From assembly GCA_020536535.1 (NCBI GenBank), contig JAHLWZ010000267.1:884-64883 (forward strand): a DNA stretch of 64,000 bases, written 5' to 3'. Under the pieces are notes generated by a model. It saw only the letters and a list, made by a program, of their open reading frames with translations, was not told where the DNA came from and did no database searches. Every line of letters begins with the position of its first letter. Position 1 is the stretch's first letter. The translations under genes were made by a program, and so were the position numbers. Below, piece after piece: positions 35,384 to 51,200 of this stretch. Origin of the DNA: Pelomyxa schiedti (taxonomy: Eukaryota > Evosea > Pelobiontida > Pelomyxidae).

Positions 35384-36833
35384 TTAGTGGAAGTTTGTGG
35401 GAACTAGATAGAGAGCACAAACCTCCCATAGATTTGAACTGGCTCGGATTCCAAATGTGCGAGTCACAGGCTTTGAACTACCAGCCTCAAGCCCCATTCT
35501 GATCATGGCTTGTTGGTAGTCTGTGTTGCACGAGAAAAGGGGAACATTCATAGCTTTGGCGCGGCACAGGGAGTGAGCAACAACGGCAGACGTAATGCGG
35601 TCCCATAATGCTGCCTTTTCCGTAGGATTCCGATCAGAAAGGAGCGGAAAGTCAATCTGAGGGCTCTCCAAGTATCTTCATTTGGATGAATGTGAGAACA
35701 GGTAGATAAGTAAAGAGAAGGGAAAAAGAAAGAAATTTAGAATACAGCGCAAGAGGTCCATTTACATCCCCCAAGTGCAATAACCTCATGTAGCATCTCC
35801 CAGCGGGATTGTGATGCCACTCTGGAATTTGAATGACAAGTACCTTATTTTTGGGATTTGTGAACTGTGCCAAGGCACACACAGGACTAAAGTCGAATCC
35901 ATGACTAGGGCCACCAATTTTTGTAGCCCAAAGAAGCTCAGGGCCCTCCTCCTCCCAAGAAATCACTCCCTGGCCGAGTGAAGACCCATGATCCACTTTC
36001 AAGGAGGAAATCCAAGACTCAGTAAGCGGCCCAAGCGGAGCCAATTGTCTACGAGCGTGGCATAGAGGAGGCACAGCAACCTCCGCCGGGCCAGGCTTGG
36101 GGTAAATCCCACCATTCATCCTCCATTCCGCGAAGGCGCCGGCCAGAATTGCCCTCACACAGCAAAGGGCCGCCTCCGCGTTCCTCCTCACAACATCGGC
36201 CTTTCCCATAACTCTGCCAGAGCACGACGAATCGGATTCGGGTTCGGCGCGGCCGGTACCAGGGAATTCCCAGAAGCTAGGCAGGCCAAGGGCGTCGGGC
36301 CCTGAGCGGCTGCATTCCACAAGGCACCTGAGTGGGTGAATGACCTCACAGCGAGTGATGGAGTCCTCAAAGGCATCAAGGGGCACGGGGCCGTCCGCTG
36401 CCCTCCAGGATTCGTAAGTCCCATAATCCACTCCCACCTCGGCCGCGAGCAGCCTCGGCAGCACCGACGACCTCACGAACGCAACCGCGCGCTCGACCTC
36501 GGCGGCGTCCCCGCTCGCCGACGCGCGGCGGATCTCGTCGGCTGCCGCGGCCGCCGACGCGGAGACGTTCGCTCGGCTGCGCACGTGCCTCTTGGTCGCG
36601 TTTTCGTTGCGCAGCATCGCGTGGTCGCCCCGCCGGTAGTCGAGGCGCGACGTCGGCGAGTCCCAGTGCGCGTACCACGCGCACGTCCGCCGCTCGGCCC
36701 CGACGTCGGTCGCCGTGTCGGCGCCGCTGTCGCACTGCCGCGCGAGGCTGCGCATCACCTCGGCGGCCCTGCCCGCGGACACCAACTTGGTGCCCTCCAG
36801 CACCGCCACCAACGGCGACACAGCTTCGTCCAT
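35384..36833 (-). CDS. Conserved-looking protein of unknown function, Ala/Arg-rich, about 450 residues
   Basis: Start is the ATG at 36833 (MDEAVSPLVAVLEGTKLVSA). The first exon runs to about 35740 and encodes a helical, Ala/Arg/Glu-rich N-terminal half (RAAEVMRSLARQ, AADEIRRASASGDAAEVERA, SSVLPRLLAAEVG), then a mixed domain (DAFEDSITRCEVIHPLRCLV, GLPSFWEFPGTGRAEPES, AEAALCCVRAILAGAFAEWR) and a strand-rich part (KVLVIQIPEWHHNPAGRCYM). After an intron near 35665-35750 the last exon encodes SPQIDFPLLSDRNPTEKAAL to the stop at 35384. Bases 36380-36830 are far more GC-rich than the rest of the window, which creates long antisense frames that I discount. No catalytic motif or family recognised. Confidence 0.5.
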
Positions 36834-36955
36834 TTTTTGGTGTAGCAAGTTCGACAAAAAGCCAAGAAAAAAGATATCTCTCCAAAAAAAAATTGGCATT
36901 TTGCTTGTTTGGGGGTTATAGAGTACAGAGGAGGGAGTACTGGTTCTGGTGGGTG

Positions 36956-40309
<3,354 letters not shown>

Positions 40310-40599
40310 GGTCGATACCCCACCCCCGAACCGAGAACTCCCCCCGAATCGGCTCATCGCCGTAGTCGTTGTGTTTGATTGCGATCTGTTGCCAGTTTTT
40401 TCTAAAATAATCCCTTAAGCAGGGACTTTTGGTGTACACCCTTTACTCAATGTGGGGTTCCCCAACTTGCCCCCAGTTGGTCCTCTCCAGCTCGGATTAC
40501 TCCTCTCAATCCCTATTTATAGGCCAAAGCTCCGTAGCGGAAATTTCCAGTTTTTAAGGTCACCTTGGCGGGCATGCATTGTTGTAACAAAAACAACGA
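40310..40599. promoter_or_regulatory. Divergent upstream region (MCM5 / orphan gene)
   Basis: 290 bp between two start codons. Frames here are shadows. CAATCCCTATTTATAGG at about 40508-40524 contains a TATA-like TATTTATA on the + strand, roughly 85 bp before the ATG at 40600. I see no other motif. Confidence 0.35.
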
Positions 40600-42497
40600 A
40601 TGTCCAGCGTAAGAGGCGAGGTGCACTGCCATCAAGTAACCATTTGGTTTTCGCCATACAACTTGTACGATCCCCGGTGTCCCTTGCTTTCCAAAGCCGA
40701 TGACCGTTCATACGACCTACTCAAAGAATGCAAATATATCAAGTGCACACCGGACTCTGTGGCCTCGCTAACACTGAGAAGGGCTTTTCCTAAGGTACGC
40801 TGGTGATTGTCTTAGGTTTGTTTTATAAAAATACTAGGATGCAGTTGTTATCCTTAATGAACACCACTGTCAACAAACAGCTCTTACAGGCTGGGTGGCA
40901 CGTCTAGAGGTCTTTTGTTCTTGACTTATATTTTAAGTAATAGGTGCAGGTGGTTGGTATTTCCTTTCACTGGAGCACAAATCCAGGTCCGTTCCCCGTA
41001 CATCCGTTATTTATTTTTCATTAAAAAACATAGTTTGGTGGATCAAGCAAGACCTTCTCCAGGATGATGACAAAACAAAGGACTGTTACTTATTCCAGCA
41101 TGCACTGTTGCTTTCCTCATTGACCTGTGCATACTGTCCTCCACAAATCGAACCGGAACCCCTAGAATATGCAGTATGCTTTTCTCCAATGAGAAGGGGG
41201 TTCAATGAAACTATCAGGGAGCCGCGATCTCGCAAGCATTTATAGTAAAATCACCCTGGACAGGGTTACTGGTGGTGTTGTATACATCTCTCAGATGTTT
41301 GTTGAGTCATACCCCAAAATAAGGGAGGGACGAATCCTCAGATACTCCAAACAAGGTTACCGAGTTTCACAACTCTTTTTTTTAACAACCAATTTAGATA
41401 ACACACTTCAGACAGTTCCAGAACGAAGAGGAAACACACTCATACCTCCTGAGGGCATATCGTCCAGTGTCTGCACTCCACTCAATGACGCCATTTTCGT
41501 ACATCCGTCCTGTATATCACATCTGGGGGACCTTTTGGCTGTTGGAAATGGCGTACGCCCTGGTGTGCAACTCATCGACTTGTCAGCAGGACAAGTGTAC
41601 GCGTACTTCAACGCAACCATGGGAGGGGTCAGGTCAATTGCCATCAACCCACCAGAGGAAGGAAAGAGCCTGCCAGAGATTCACGTTGGAACCACGAACG
41701 GGATTTGGGTGATCAAGCCCACATGTGAGTGGAATCCTCTTTGTCCTTTTGATGCCAATGCCCACGTCACCACCAGGGCAAGAGAACTCTCGATGGAATA
41801 CCACTCAGGTCAGAACGATACCTGGAGGGGTGGATAGCCTTGCTGGGCACGACATTGTGGTTAGTGGCCCTAGGATTGCGATTAATGGTACAATGATCAC
41901 CACGATAGCTTTTCTCTTACTATTTCAGGTACACACTACCAGTGGTTCTCTTTCTTAACGACGATTGCGGTTGTGAATCTCAGAACTTGGCATCCCAAAA
42001 GCCAAGACCGAAATGTTTTGGTTTATGCTGAAAAAGTACACCAACAACCAGACCGTTTCAGACTCGTGTGGACTCCAATTGGCTCTCCCACTGCCTCGAA
42101 CCAACACGAGCCAGAACCCTGTGAGAGTGGAGTTGCACAACAACCAACCAACAAAAGACCCAGAACATCGACGTTGGCTGATGGCGGCACACCATACTGT
42201 GGTCGTGCTATGTCAACTGCAAGCTGCACCGTACTCCCCATGCTTGAGACAAATGTGTTTTTGAAGGAGGAGTTCAAAAACATGCTGGACTTCAACATTG
42301 ACCCCCACAACAACGTACTGTGTGTACTGGGCCAGGGTTATCTGCACTTCTTTGAAGCACCTTTCACCACCTCGAGCCTCTTAAGAGCAACCACGAGAGA
42401 CATCCCTCCTCTTCTCCCACCAACACCCCTATCTCTAAGCAGCATCGCTGCCGCAACAACCACTACTCCCACAAGCACTTCCTCAGACTCATACTAA
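40600..42497 (+). CDS. Protein of unknown function, possible beta-propeller
   Basis: ATG at 40600 opens MSSVRGEVHCHQVTIWFSPY. Short exons follow (40840-40910 with DAVVILNEHHCQQTALTGWV, 40945-40986 with VQVVGISFHWSTNP, then one from about 41033 with WWIKQDLLQDDDKTKDCYLF). A long exon near 41260-41840 reads as repeated strands with Gly-Asp turns (ISHLGDLLAVGNGVRPGVQL, LSAGQVYAYFNATMGGVRSI, EIHVGTTNGIWVI), resembling a WD-like propeller without WD signatures. The final exon (about 41928-42497) continues with VVNLRTWHPKSQDRNVLVYA and a Ser/Thr-rich C-terminus, stop TAA. The exon chain between 41205 and 41400 is not resolved. No family recognised. Confidence 0.5.
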
Positions 42498-42549
42498 ACA
42501 ATACTCCCGTTCCAAAAAAAAAAAGTGGAGAACTCCGTTTTTGCTGGTT

Positions 42550-45500
42550 TCAACTTCTGGAGTTTGCATTTTTGGAACGCAACTCAGCAATTTTTTTCTG
42601 CCTTGTCAGAGGGGTGCATGTCTGCCAGAGAATCAGGTCTTGCATGAGACCATTGGTTGCTGGAAGTTGTGAAACGAAATCTTGGTCGTCTGTTGAAAGC
42701 TGCAGGAGGACGATCTGAAGTGTGTTGTGTCAGCATGTATTGGGAAGGAGGGCACAAACCAGAGATGAGAGCCTTGCTTTTTGTGCATCTCCCACAAAGG
42801 TAAGCACTCTTTGGGCTACAGCTGCGCTGGGTGCAGAATCGTTGATGACATTGAGGAACGGCGGGTATAAAAGAAGCGACTCGATGGATTCTGCAACATC
42901 CAGCTGCTCCTTTTCTGTCATGAACTTCTTAACCGCACTAAGTCGCTTCTCAGGTGACTCTGGGGCAAGAAGCTAAATAAAGAGAAACAGGTGGCCAAAT
43001 TTACTCTTCTCGTCTTCCACCCTCGATTTTTTATGTGGTGTGGCTGATATGTCGTCACCCATCCAGATATACTGCGGCACTTCTGTAAGGAAAATATATA
43101 GTAAGTGTGTGAGGAGTGAGGGTGTGGGTAATTAACCATATTCAGGGCGCTTGTGGCTAATGGGTGGGTCCAGGCAAACAAGCACATTTGGGCATGACTT
43201 AAAGTTTTGGTATCCAGCATTAATCTTGAACTCCATGTAAGGTTGCCTGATTCCCTGTGAGCCTCGGAGAAGCTCTTCTATCTGCTTTTTTATGTTTAGA
43301 CACTCTATCCTCTTTTCGTTTGAATGATCTTTTTGCAGGTTCATAAAGTCCCAATCACTAACAAAATAGAAAAGCCCTATAGGAAAAATAGAGTAATGTT
43401 AGGAGCACAGATACAAGAAGAGAAAATACCTGGTTCTTGTCTTGCCTTGCACACTAGCAAGAACTCCAAGCATTTACGTAATATTGCCAAGTGTCTCCCA
43501 CCAGTGGAGAACTGGAAGTCAACAGAAATGTAACGTGGAAGAGGTCCTTGTAGGTGTGCATGTTTTTCACCTTTGGGGTGTTTGCTTACATAAGAAAAAA
43601 AAAATCTTGTGGTTGCTTTGAGTCAGTGGGCTGCTGCTTACGTAGGATGGCATATGTGCGGAAGTCAGTCTTTTCCCATGTGCAGTTGCCTCGATCAGAT
43701 ACCCAGAAGCTACACCTTTCAGTAACCAGANNNNNNNNNNNNNNNNNNNNNNNNNNNNNNNNNNNNNNNNNNNNNNNNNNNNNNNNNNNNNNNNNNNNNN
43801 NNNNNNNNNNNNNNNNNNNNNNNNNNNNNNTGGTTGCTTTGAGTCAGTGGGCTGCTGCTTACGTAGGATGGCATATGTGCGGAAGTCAGTCTTTTCCCAT
43901 GTGCAGTTGCCTCGATCAGATACCCAGAAGCTACACCTTTCAGTAACCAGAGAGTCTATACTTGCTTCAGATAGGGCATGAAACACTTTAATCAGTGGCC
44001 TAAGGTCTATTTGACATCAGGATGTGCTGAAAGATATAAAATAAATAGATAAAAATTGCCCTACTACTATCAACAAAGTAGTATGAATCGCCATTGTAAA
44101 CAATGTTATGAATCTGAGACCAGCTTCTTACAAGCTCTGTGACCATATTGTACTCAAAAAGGTTTCCTGTTATCTCTTTCACTTGTCTCCAAAACTGGAG
44201 GGCAGGAACGTCCATAAGCTTGCGCTCTGGTGCACACACCATGGCACATGCCCAGGCTGGTGGATATGTTACCTTGAGTCCACCTGGAACTGGGATAACA
44301 ACAGCTATGCCTTGTTTGTTCAAGCAAGAGCCAATGTCAAGAAGAATTTTGTAGCCTTTTTTTTTTGTTATATAGTGCAAAGTGCAGCATGACTTTTGAG
44401 TCACTTTTAGTCTTTTCTGGAAAAAATAATGTTTCTGGGGAAAGGGTTTGTGCCTCCTTCCTGGCACCAAGCATAAAGAATTGGTGTAGGATATTTGCTT
44501 GTGATTCGGTCCCATCAATCCTTGACTTGGGATTAATAACTGTTTGGATTCTCTACCTGTAAATAACCTCTGTCTTTTTCTCTGCCAGGTTTTCTCAATG
44601 ATTTCATTCCAGCAAGGAAGGCTCCCCAGAGTCCCGGCACAGCACATGTCCTTCACACTGTACAATTGATTACTAGTGGAGAGGTACAAAAGTATATGTA
44701 CATTTGTAGAAAATCAAGGAACAGGGAGCGCTGGGCACTATGTAATGAAGATATCTTTAGAGTGATAAAAAGTAGAATTGGAAAGAGGATATTAGTCTGT
44801 GATGAGACTGCACTGACTGAGGACATACTCTTCTCATATCTTTTGCAGGATTTTTCCCAAACAATGTATTGGAAACTCCAAAAAAGAGCTTCAATGCCAG
44901 AAATACCATATCATCATCAAGAATATTGCTCTAGAAACAAAAAAAAAGTCAGAACAGAAAAGAAAAGAAAAGGGTTGCTTGCCAGGCATGACTGGAAAGT
45001 TCCAAGTGGTATAGGAGAGTGTAATAAACATAGCGCATCACTCCCGGAGAGAAACATTACAACATTAGGGAATGCTGCCTTGAGGAGTAGAAGATTTCTA
45101 TAATTGTTGTCAACCAGAAAAGACTGTGCAGGGGGAAAAGTACTGTAAAGCAGCCTTAAATTGTCCTGAATCGTCTTTCTGAGTTGCCCATTAGAATAAG
45201 CTTGGATATAGAGTGGCTTACCTCAAGTTCACAGTCGAAAAGATGAAGCAAAAAGTGCTTTTCAGGAGGGTGTTGTGCCAATTCTTCCTTTAGTGGTCCG
45301 ATTTCCAGTAAGTCCTTGAAGCTATACTCGTTGTATGCTTCAGGAGGCAGGCTTAGTTCTTTGGCTACCTCATGAATGTCAAAGCTTGGTGTGTTTTCAC
45401 TCTCACCTATTATCAGTCAACTTCCCCAAGTTGATGTTTGTCATAGAAGTACCCCAAACAGTGTATATTGTATCCTTTGCTCTGCCCTGCTTTATGATGT

Positions 45501-46432
45501 CGCAAAGCATATGGAACTGATTAGTCTTGAAAAATACAGGGCAGTTTGTAAGATCCTCTGGGCACACATCCCACTGGAAGTGTGCCAGTGCTCGTGACCA
45601 CCGGGGACATAGCTCTATGGGTTTCAAGGTGGAAGGAGGTGTTGAGGGAGATATGGGGGTGGATGTGGATGTGGATATTACCACTCCGGCACCATCTTGA
45701 ACCTGTGGCGGTGCTGTATAAAGCAAGGGTGACAGTTGGTCAGAGACAGATTGCGTGTGAGGAGGGGACAACTGTGACGCCAGACTGGGAAGGGCAGGTG
45801 GTGCCACTGGTGAAGAGGTCGAAACAGGTGGCGAGGTGCAAATCTGTAATGGTGGATCCAGTGTACAAATTGGTGGAGGTGGAGCCATGGAGAGAATGGG
45901 AGAGTGTGGTAAGGGGCTCACTGAGGAAGCAGCACTTGAAGTGTCCTGGCCTGGTGTCTCTTTCTAATTTGGGCACAAAAGAAAAATGAAGAAGCCAAGA
46001 GGAAAAAGTGCCGGTTTAGTGCAAAAAAATGTAGAGGAGTCAGGAAAGACACACTCGATACCACAGTGTAGCCAGAGCCAGCTGGACCCCAAAGGGCTGG
46101 TCACTGTAGTTCGTGGAATATGGAGCCAGCCAGCTCGCAGCAAAAGAGAAGTAAGACCGAACTGAATTGCTCGACTTGAAAAGGCCCTCAATGCACTCCC
46201 TAACATTGGCATCCCCGCTTTCGTAGCGAAGGCGTATCGGCAAAGCCGCGGCGGCATCTGTGACAGGCACTTCGGCAACAAGCCTCTCGATGTATTCCCA
46301 GTATTGCCTGTCGAGGGGCCCATAATCGCCGTCGGTGTGGCGTACGTCAAGCGCTTTCCGAAGCGGGCAGCGGACCCGAATTCCCCTGGTGGGTTCTTTT
46401 TTGTCCTTCCCCTTGTTTTTGTTGTTGGGCAT
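42550..46432 (-). CDS. Large protein of unknown function, interrupted by an assembly gap
   Basis: Start is the ATG at 46432 (MPNNKNKGKDKKEPTRGIRV). Pieces in order: EYIERLVAEVPVTDAAAALP; a helical segment (SSNSVRSYFSFAASWLAPYS); a Pro/Ser/Thr linker near 45700-45920; WSRALAHFQWDVCPEDLTNC; ELSLPPEAYNEYSFKDLLEI; a strand-rich region near 44200-44360 (GIAVVIPVPGGLKVTYPPAW, MDVPALQFWRQVKEITGNLF); SFWVSDRGNCTWEKTDFRTY next to the gap; MEFKINAGYQNFKSCPNVLV; and a helical end (PSAAVAQRVLTFVGDAQKAR, IVLLQLSTDDQDFVSQLPAT) to TGA at 42550. More than ten introns. One exon is printed on both sides of the 100-N gap, so a naive translation would repeat 40 residues. No known domain recognised. Confidence 0.55.
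43610..43951. repeat. 121-bp identical sequence on both sides of a 100-N gap
   Basis: Bases 43610-43730 and 43831-43951 are identical over 121 positions, separated by exactly 100 N (43731-43830). The duplicated piece contains one coding exon of the minus-strand gene. This is best read as two contigs whose overlapping ends were not merged, so both the gap and the duplication are probably artefacts. Confidence 0.9.
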
Positions 46433-47027
46433 CACGTCGACACGCCCCGCAACAGGTCCCACACAAAGCCACAAACTGATGGGTTAAAAAGAAGCCGCAG
46501 TTATCCCGTAAAGCGTAGGATCGCCTTTCAGCCGTAGAGATCATAATCGCGTACCTTTGCTGTTCCCTAAAAGGAAGAAACACGAAAATCGTAAGTAAAA
46601 ACATCTGTCTCCGCTGTTGGCCCACAAGCAAATGCCCACTGAGACCCCACAGTCCAAAGGAAGTCTGATAAGCCAAAAAAACACAAGGGAAACGTTTTCC
46701 CACAGGAAAAGGCAACTAAAGTGAACCAGGAAAGAATGATTGTGGGTCTAGTTCAAATTCCTGTCAAAGCTTATACTAAAAGGTACACAGGAAAAGGCAA
46801 CTAAAGTGAACCAGGAAAGAATGATTGTGGGTCTAGTTCAAATTCCTGTAGACATTGTAACATTTCTTGGTGTTGAAAGCATGGTGTGGCTAGTTTCACA
46901 TCCCAAAAAACACCTTGTAGAGATTTACAAAACACTTTTTATAATGCTGTATGTTACATTGGATGACAATTATGCAACATTTACATTGCACATTGTAAAG
47001 AAGGGGAAATGGAGTGTTGGATCATAT
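46433..47027. other. Intergenic region with a direct repeat
   Basis: About 595 bp between the start of the large orphan gene and the stop of the Rab gene, both minus strand. It would hold the orphan's promoter and the Rab 3' UTR. Frames here have no family similarity. It contains the repeat listed at 46701-46849. Confidence 0.45.
46701..46849 (+). repeat. 64-bp direct repeat, period 85 bp
   Basis: Bases 46701-46764 and 46786-46849 are identical (from CACAGGAAAAGG to AATTCCTGT), separated by 21 bp. Perfect identity implies a recent tandem duplication or an assembly error. Each copy begins and ends with ACAGGAA / TTCCTGT, a short inverted pair. Confidence 0.9.
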
Positions 47028-48003
<976 letters not shown>

Positions 48004-48274
48004 GCTATTATTCTTTCCTTCGATTCCTTGGTTTTTGTTTTGTTGTTTTGCTCTGTTGCACTTTCGTATGGCTTCTTTTATTTGTTGTTACTGACTCCAT
48101 CGCTCGTCGCTCCTTTTTATCCCAACAGGTGGGGGGTTTTTGTTTGTCGAAGAAACGAAAAAACAGAGGTGGGGGTGTTACCACTTCGAGGAAACTGTTT
48201 CGATCACCCCTCATCGTCAAATTTCGGTTAGCGTGTTGAATACCGGCTTCCAAACAACACCAAGTCACAATCCC
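48004..48274. promoter_or_regulatory. Divergent upstream region (Rab / VIT-VWA gene)
   Basis: 271 bp between the two start codons, T-rich on the left (TTTTTGTTTTG) with no protein similarity in its frames. Shared promoter by position. Confidence 0.35.
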
Positions 48275-51200
48275 ATGATGCGGGTTCGGTGCTCTCGGCA
48301 TGGGGTATCGTGCGGCGAACCCGTCGTGATGCGAGTCTCGGCCCACGTTGACGTTAGGCTCATGGTAGCCACCGTCACGCTCGACATCGACTGGCTCAAC
48401 ACCACGTCGCTGCCCCGTGGTTCTTCAGTGGAAACAACGTCGAGGAGTGCTATTATGGGAGGGAGTTTGAGTGAGGCCACTGGTGCCGTTTGTGATTGTG
48501 ATTATGGGAGTGGTGGTTGCTGGGCAGAAGTGTGCTTCCCTCTAAGTGATGGTGTGTGGTAATTATTATGATGCATAATTGAGATAGTGACAGTGGAACG
48601 TCACACTCAAACTTGTCTTCTATTTCTTCATTGCCTCTATTTTTAGGAGCCTCTGTGATTGGATATGCTGTGGATTACGAAAATGCTATGTTGGATGCTG
48701 TGATTTGTCCAAAAACCAAGGTCGATTCGAGTTAAAAAAAAAAAGGTCAAATAACGGAGTAGGCATGCAGGTAAGGGCAATTTTTGAACAGGAAACCAGA
48801 CAAAATCGTGCCTCCAGTGCTTTGCATAACTTGGCTGGGGGGAATGCATATTCCGTGCAACTGTATTTGACCCTGTATTATGCATTTCACTCAAAGTTCA
48901 TTCCAGGTACCCTTTCAACCACAGAATGACCAGACGTGTAAGGATATCTTACATCTGCAAGCTATTCTTAAGAAATACAAGTTGCTATTTGGAAATCCCC
49001 CTTCCGATCACATCCACAGCTTTCAAGCTTCCCCAGTTGGAAGTTGAGGCAAAAGTGCAGTCGACTGGTGACAGCACTGGGGCATCGCTCCAACTCATTG
49101 GCATTACTTGTAATAAGCCTCCTCCTGAATTTGAGGTTTCATATGTGTCATCTGATCTATATCACGTGGTTTGGGATGCTGATCAGTTAGAGTTCTCCAG
49201 TGGGTCAGCCCTAAGAATTGAAGTTACTATGCCCGTGAAATTCTACAGCGACTCTTACGTGGCTGCTGGTCAGTGTGTGCAGTCAAATGAATCATATTTT
49301 TGCGTGCGAGACCCTTGTCCCCCATGTAGTACTAGGAATCATTCCTCAAGTCCCAGATCCTATGGGATCTTGTGGGACTCGTCACTGAGCCACTCTCTGT
49401 ATAAAGTTGACGAGGTTGGCTGAGTTGAGAACAATTTTTCTCCTTCGTAACTTGCAGTAGGAACTTATGATCGACATTGTTGAAAATCTCCAAAATGTGA
49501 CAAGCATTCAGCTTCATACATTTGCGTGCAGTATCAATCAAATCGGTTCCTTCTCTTCAGAGGAGACTGACAAAATTCGAAGATGTGTTTTGGGGATTGA
49601 ATACCAAGGTGGAAGCGATTTTTACTCCCTGCTTGACTTTGTAGACTCCTCCAAAGTGGACACTTGGTTGCTCTTTTCTGATGGGTTCCCAACAATTGGG
49701 CTACATAACGGCAAAAGAAAACTCAGAAACTTGGAAAAACGGGTTTTCACATTTAGCTCTCAGACATGTAATTCAGGATTCTTATCTGCTTTTGCAAATC
49801 ACTTTGGTGGGTGCCACTTCTGTATTGATAGTACAACAAACATTTCCTCAATTGTGGACGCCATTCACCGGCCTCTCACCAGATTCCTTGGAATGGCTGA
49901 TGAAACAAAAACTATTGTTTTCCATGCATATCCAGAAGAAAGTCTCATTCCACCAAATCAGCAATTCCTCTTTGCTGGACATTTGGATACAGGGGCTATT
50001 ACAAGCATTACAAATATTGTTCTGCGCTTCTTGGTGGATGGTAAAGAGGTAGAAAAAAGCTATCCAATGCCACACATATTCCCCGGCTGCAAAAATTCCA
50101 TCCTGCAACTCCTTTTTGCCCAGCGTAAACTGGTTCACCTCCAACAACAAGAATCAGTAAAAGAGAAGCGATATTATGAAGAGATAGTCAATACCAGCAA
50201 GCAATTTGGAGTTGTTACTCGTCAGACAAGCTTTGTTATGCTCACCACACTTGAGCAATTTTTGGAGCATGATATCGAGCCACCAGACTCACTTCCTCAA
50301 CTACAAGTACAATTTCAGCTTCTCTCTTCACAGCGAAGAGTAGCACGAGAATTGCGAAAATCCAAACGGAAAACAGGGATCAATGCGGAATGGGAAAGAG
50401 TACTTCTTCGTCTCTCCATGAAAGCTCCTCCTAAGCACCTGTCGCACTTGCTCCTCTCAATTGGAAAGGTTACTGAAGACTTTGACTTTCTCCCGGTTGA
50501 AGTGTCTGTTTGTGATAAGGTATCGCACCCACAAGCAGAAGAAATTCTTGTTGTGCGGGAAGAAAGGTTTGAGTGCGAAAAAACCCTTGAATACCGTAAT
50601 CCACCTGGTCAAGATGTCGGGATTATTACTACGCCTTCAATGGAAATAGATTTCACACGAGCCAAACTTGGGTCTGAACTGGTTGATGGCTGTGTACCTT
50701 CCCAGACACTCAGCTCCGAGCCAATGGATAACAATGTTTCTATGACATCCACTGACAAGGATACAATGTTTGCACAGGAATCCGGAAAAGAAATCTCCCA
50801 AAAAGAAAAGATTACTTGCAATCAACAAATAGCCTCAACAATCCCTGTTCAAGAGAAGGTCCCAGATATTTGTTGCCAAGGACTGTCCAGTGAGGATAGC
50901 ACATCCCTAATGAAACACTCACAAGTTATATGCCATGGTGGCCGCAATGAATTCTGTCTTGAATCCAAATCAACAATAGGAGTCGAATTCGGAACTTGCT
51001 CATTCCAGGTTTCTTCCTTTCATTTCTATTGTGTTGCTCACGAAAATCCTCACCTGAATCCGTAGATTGAAAAATCTGAAGGTAAATTACAGCTTTGGGA
51101 CACAGGTATGAACCTCAAGTGGTTGAATGTCGGTTTTAACCCGTGTGTAGCTGGGCAGCAAAGATTCAATGCACTAACTCGATCTTTTTATCGAGGCGCT

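Noticed and set aside
36376-36885. Arg/Gly-rich antisense and alternate frames at the orphan start
   Set aside because: Same composition effect; the Ala/Glu-rich frame is the only one with normal protein character and splicing.
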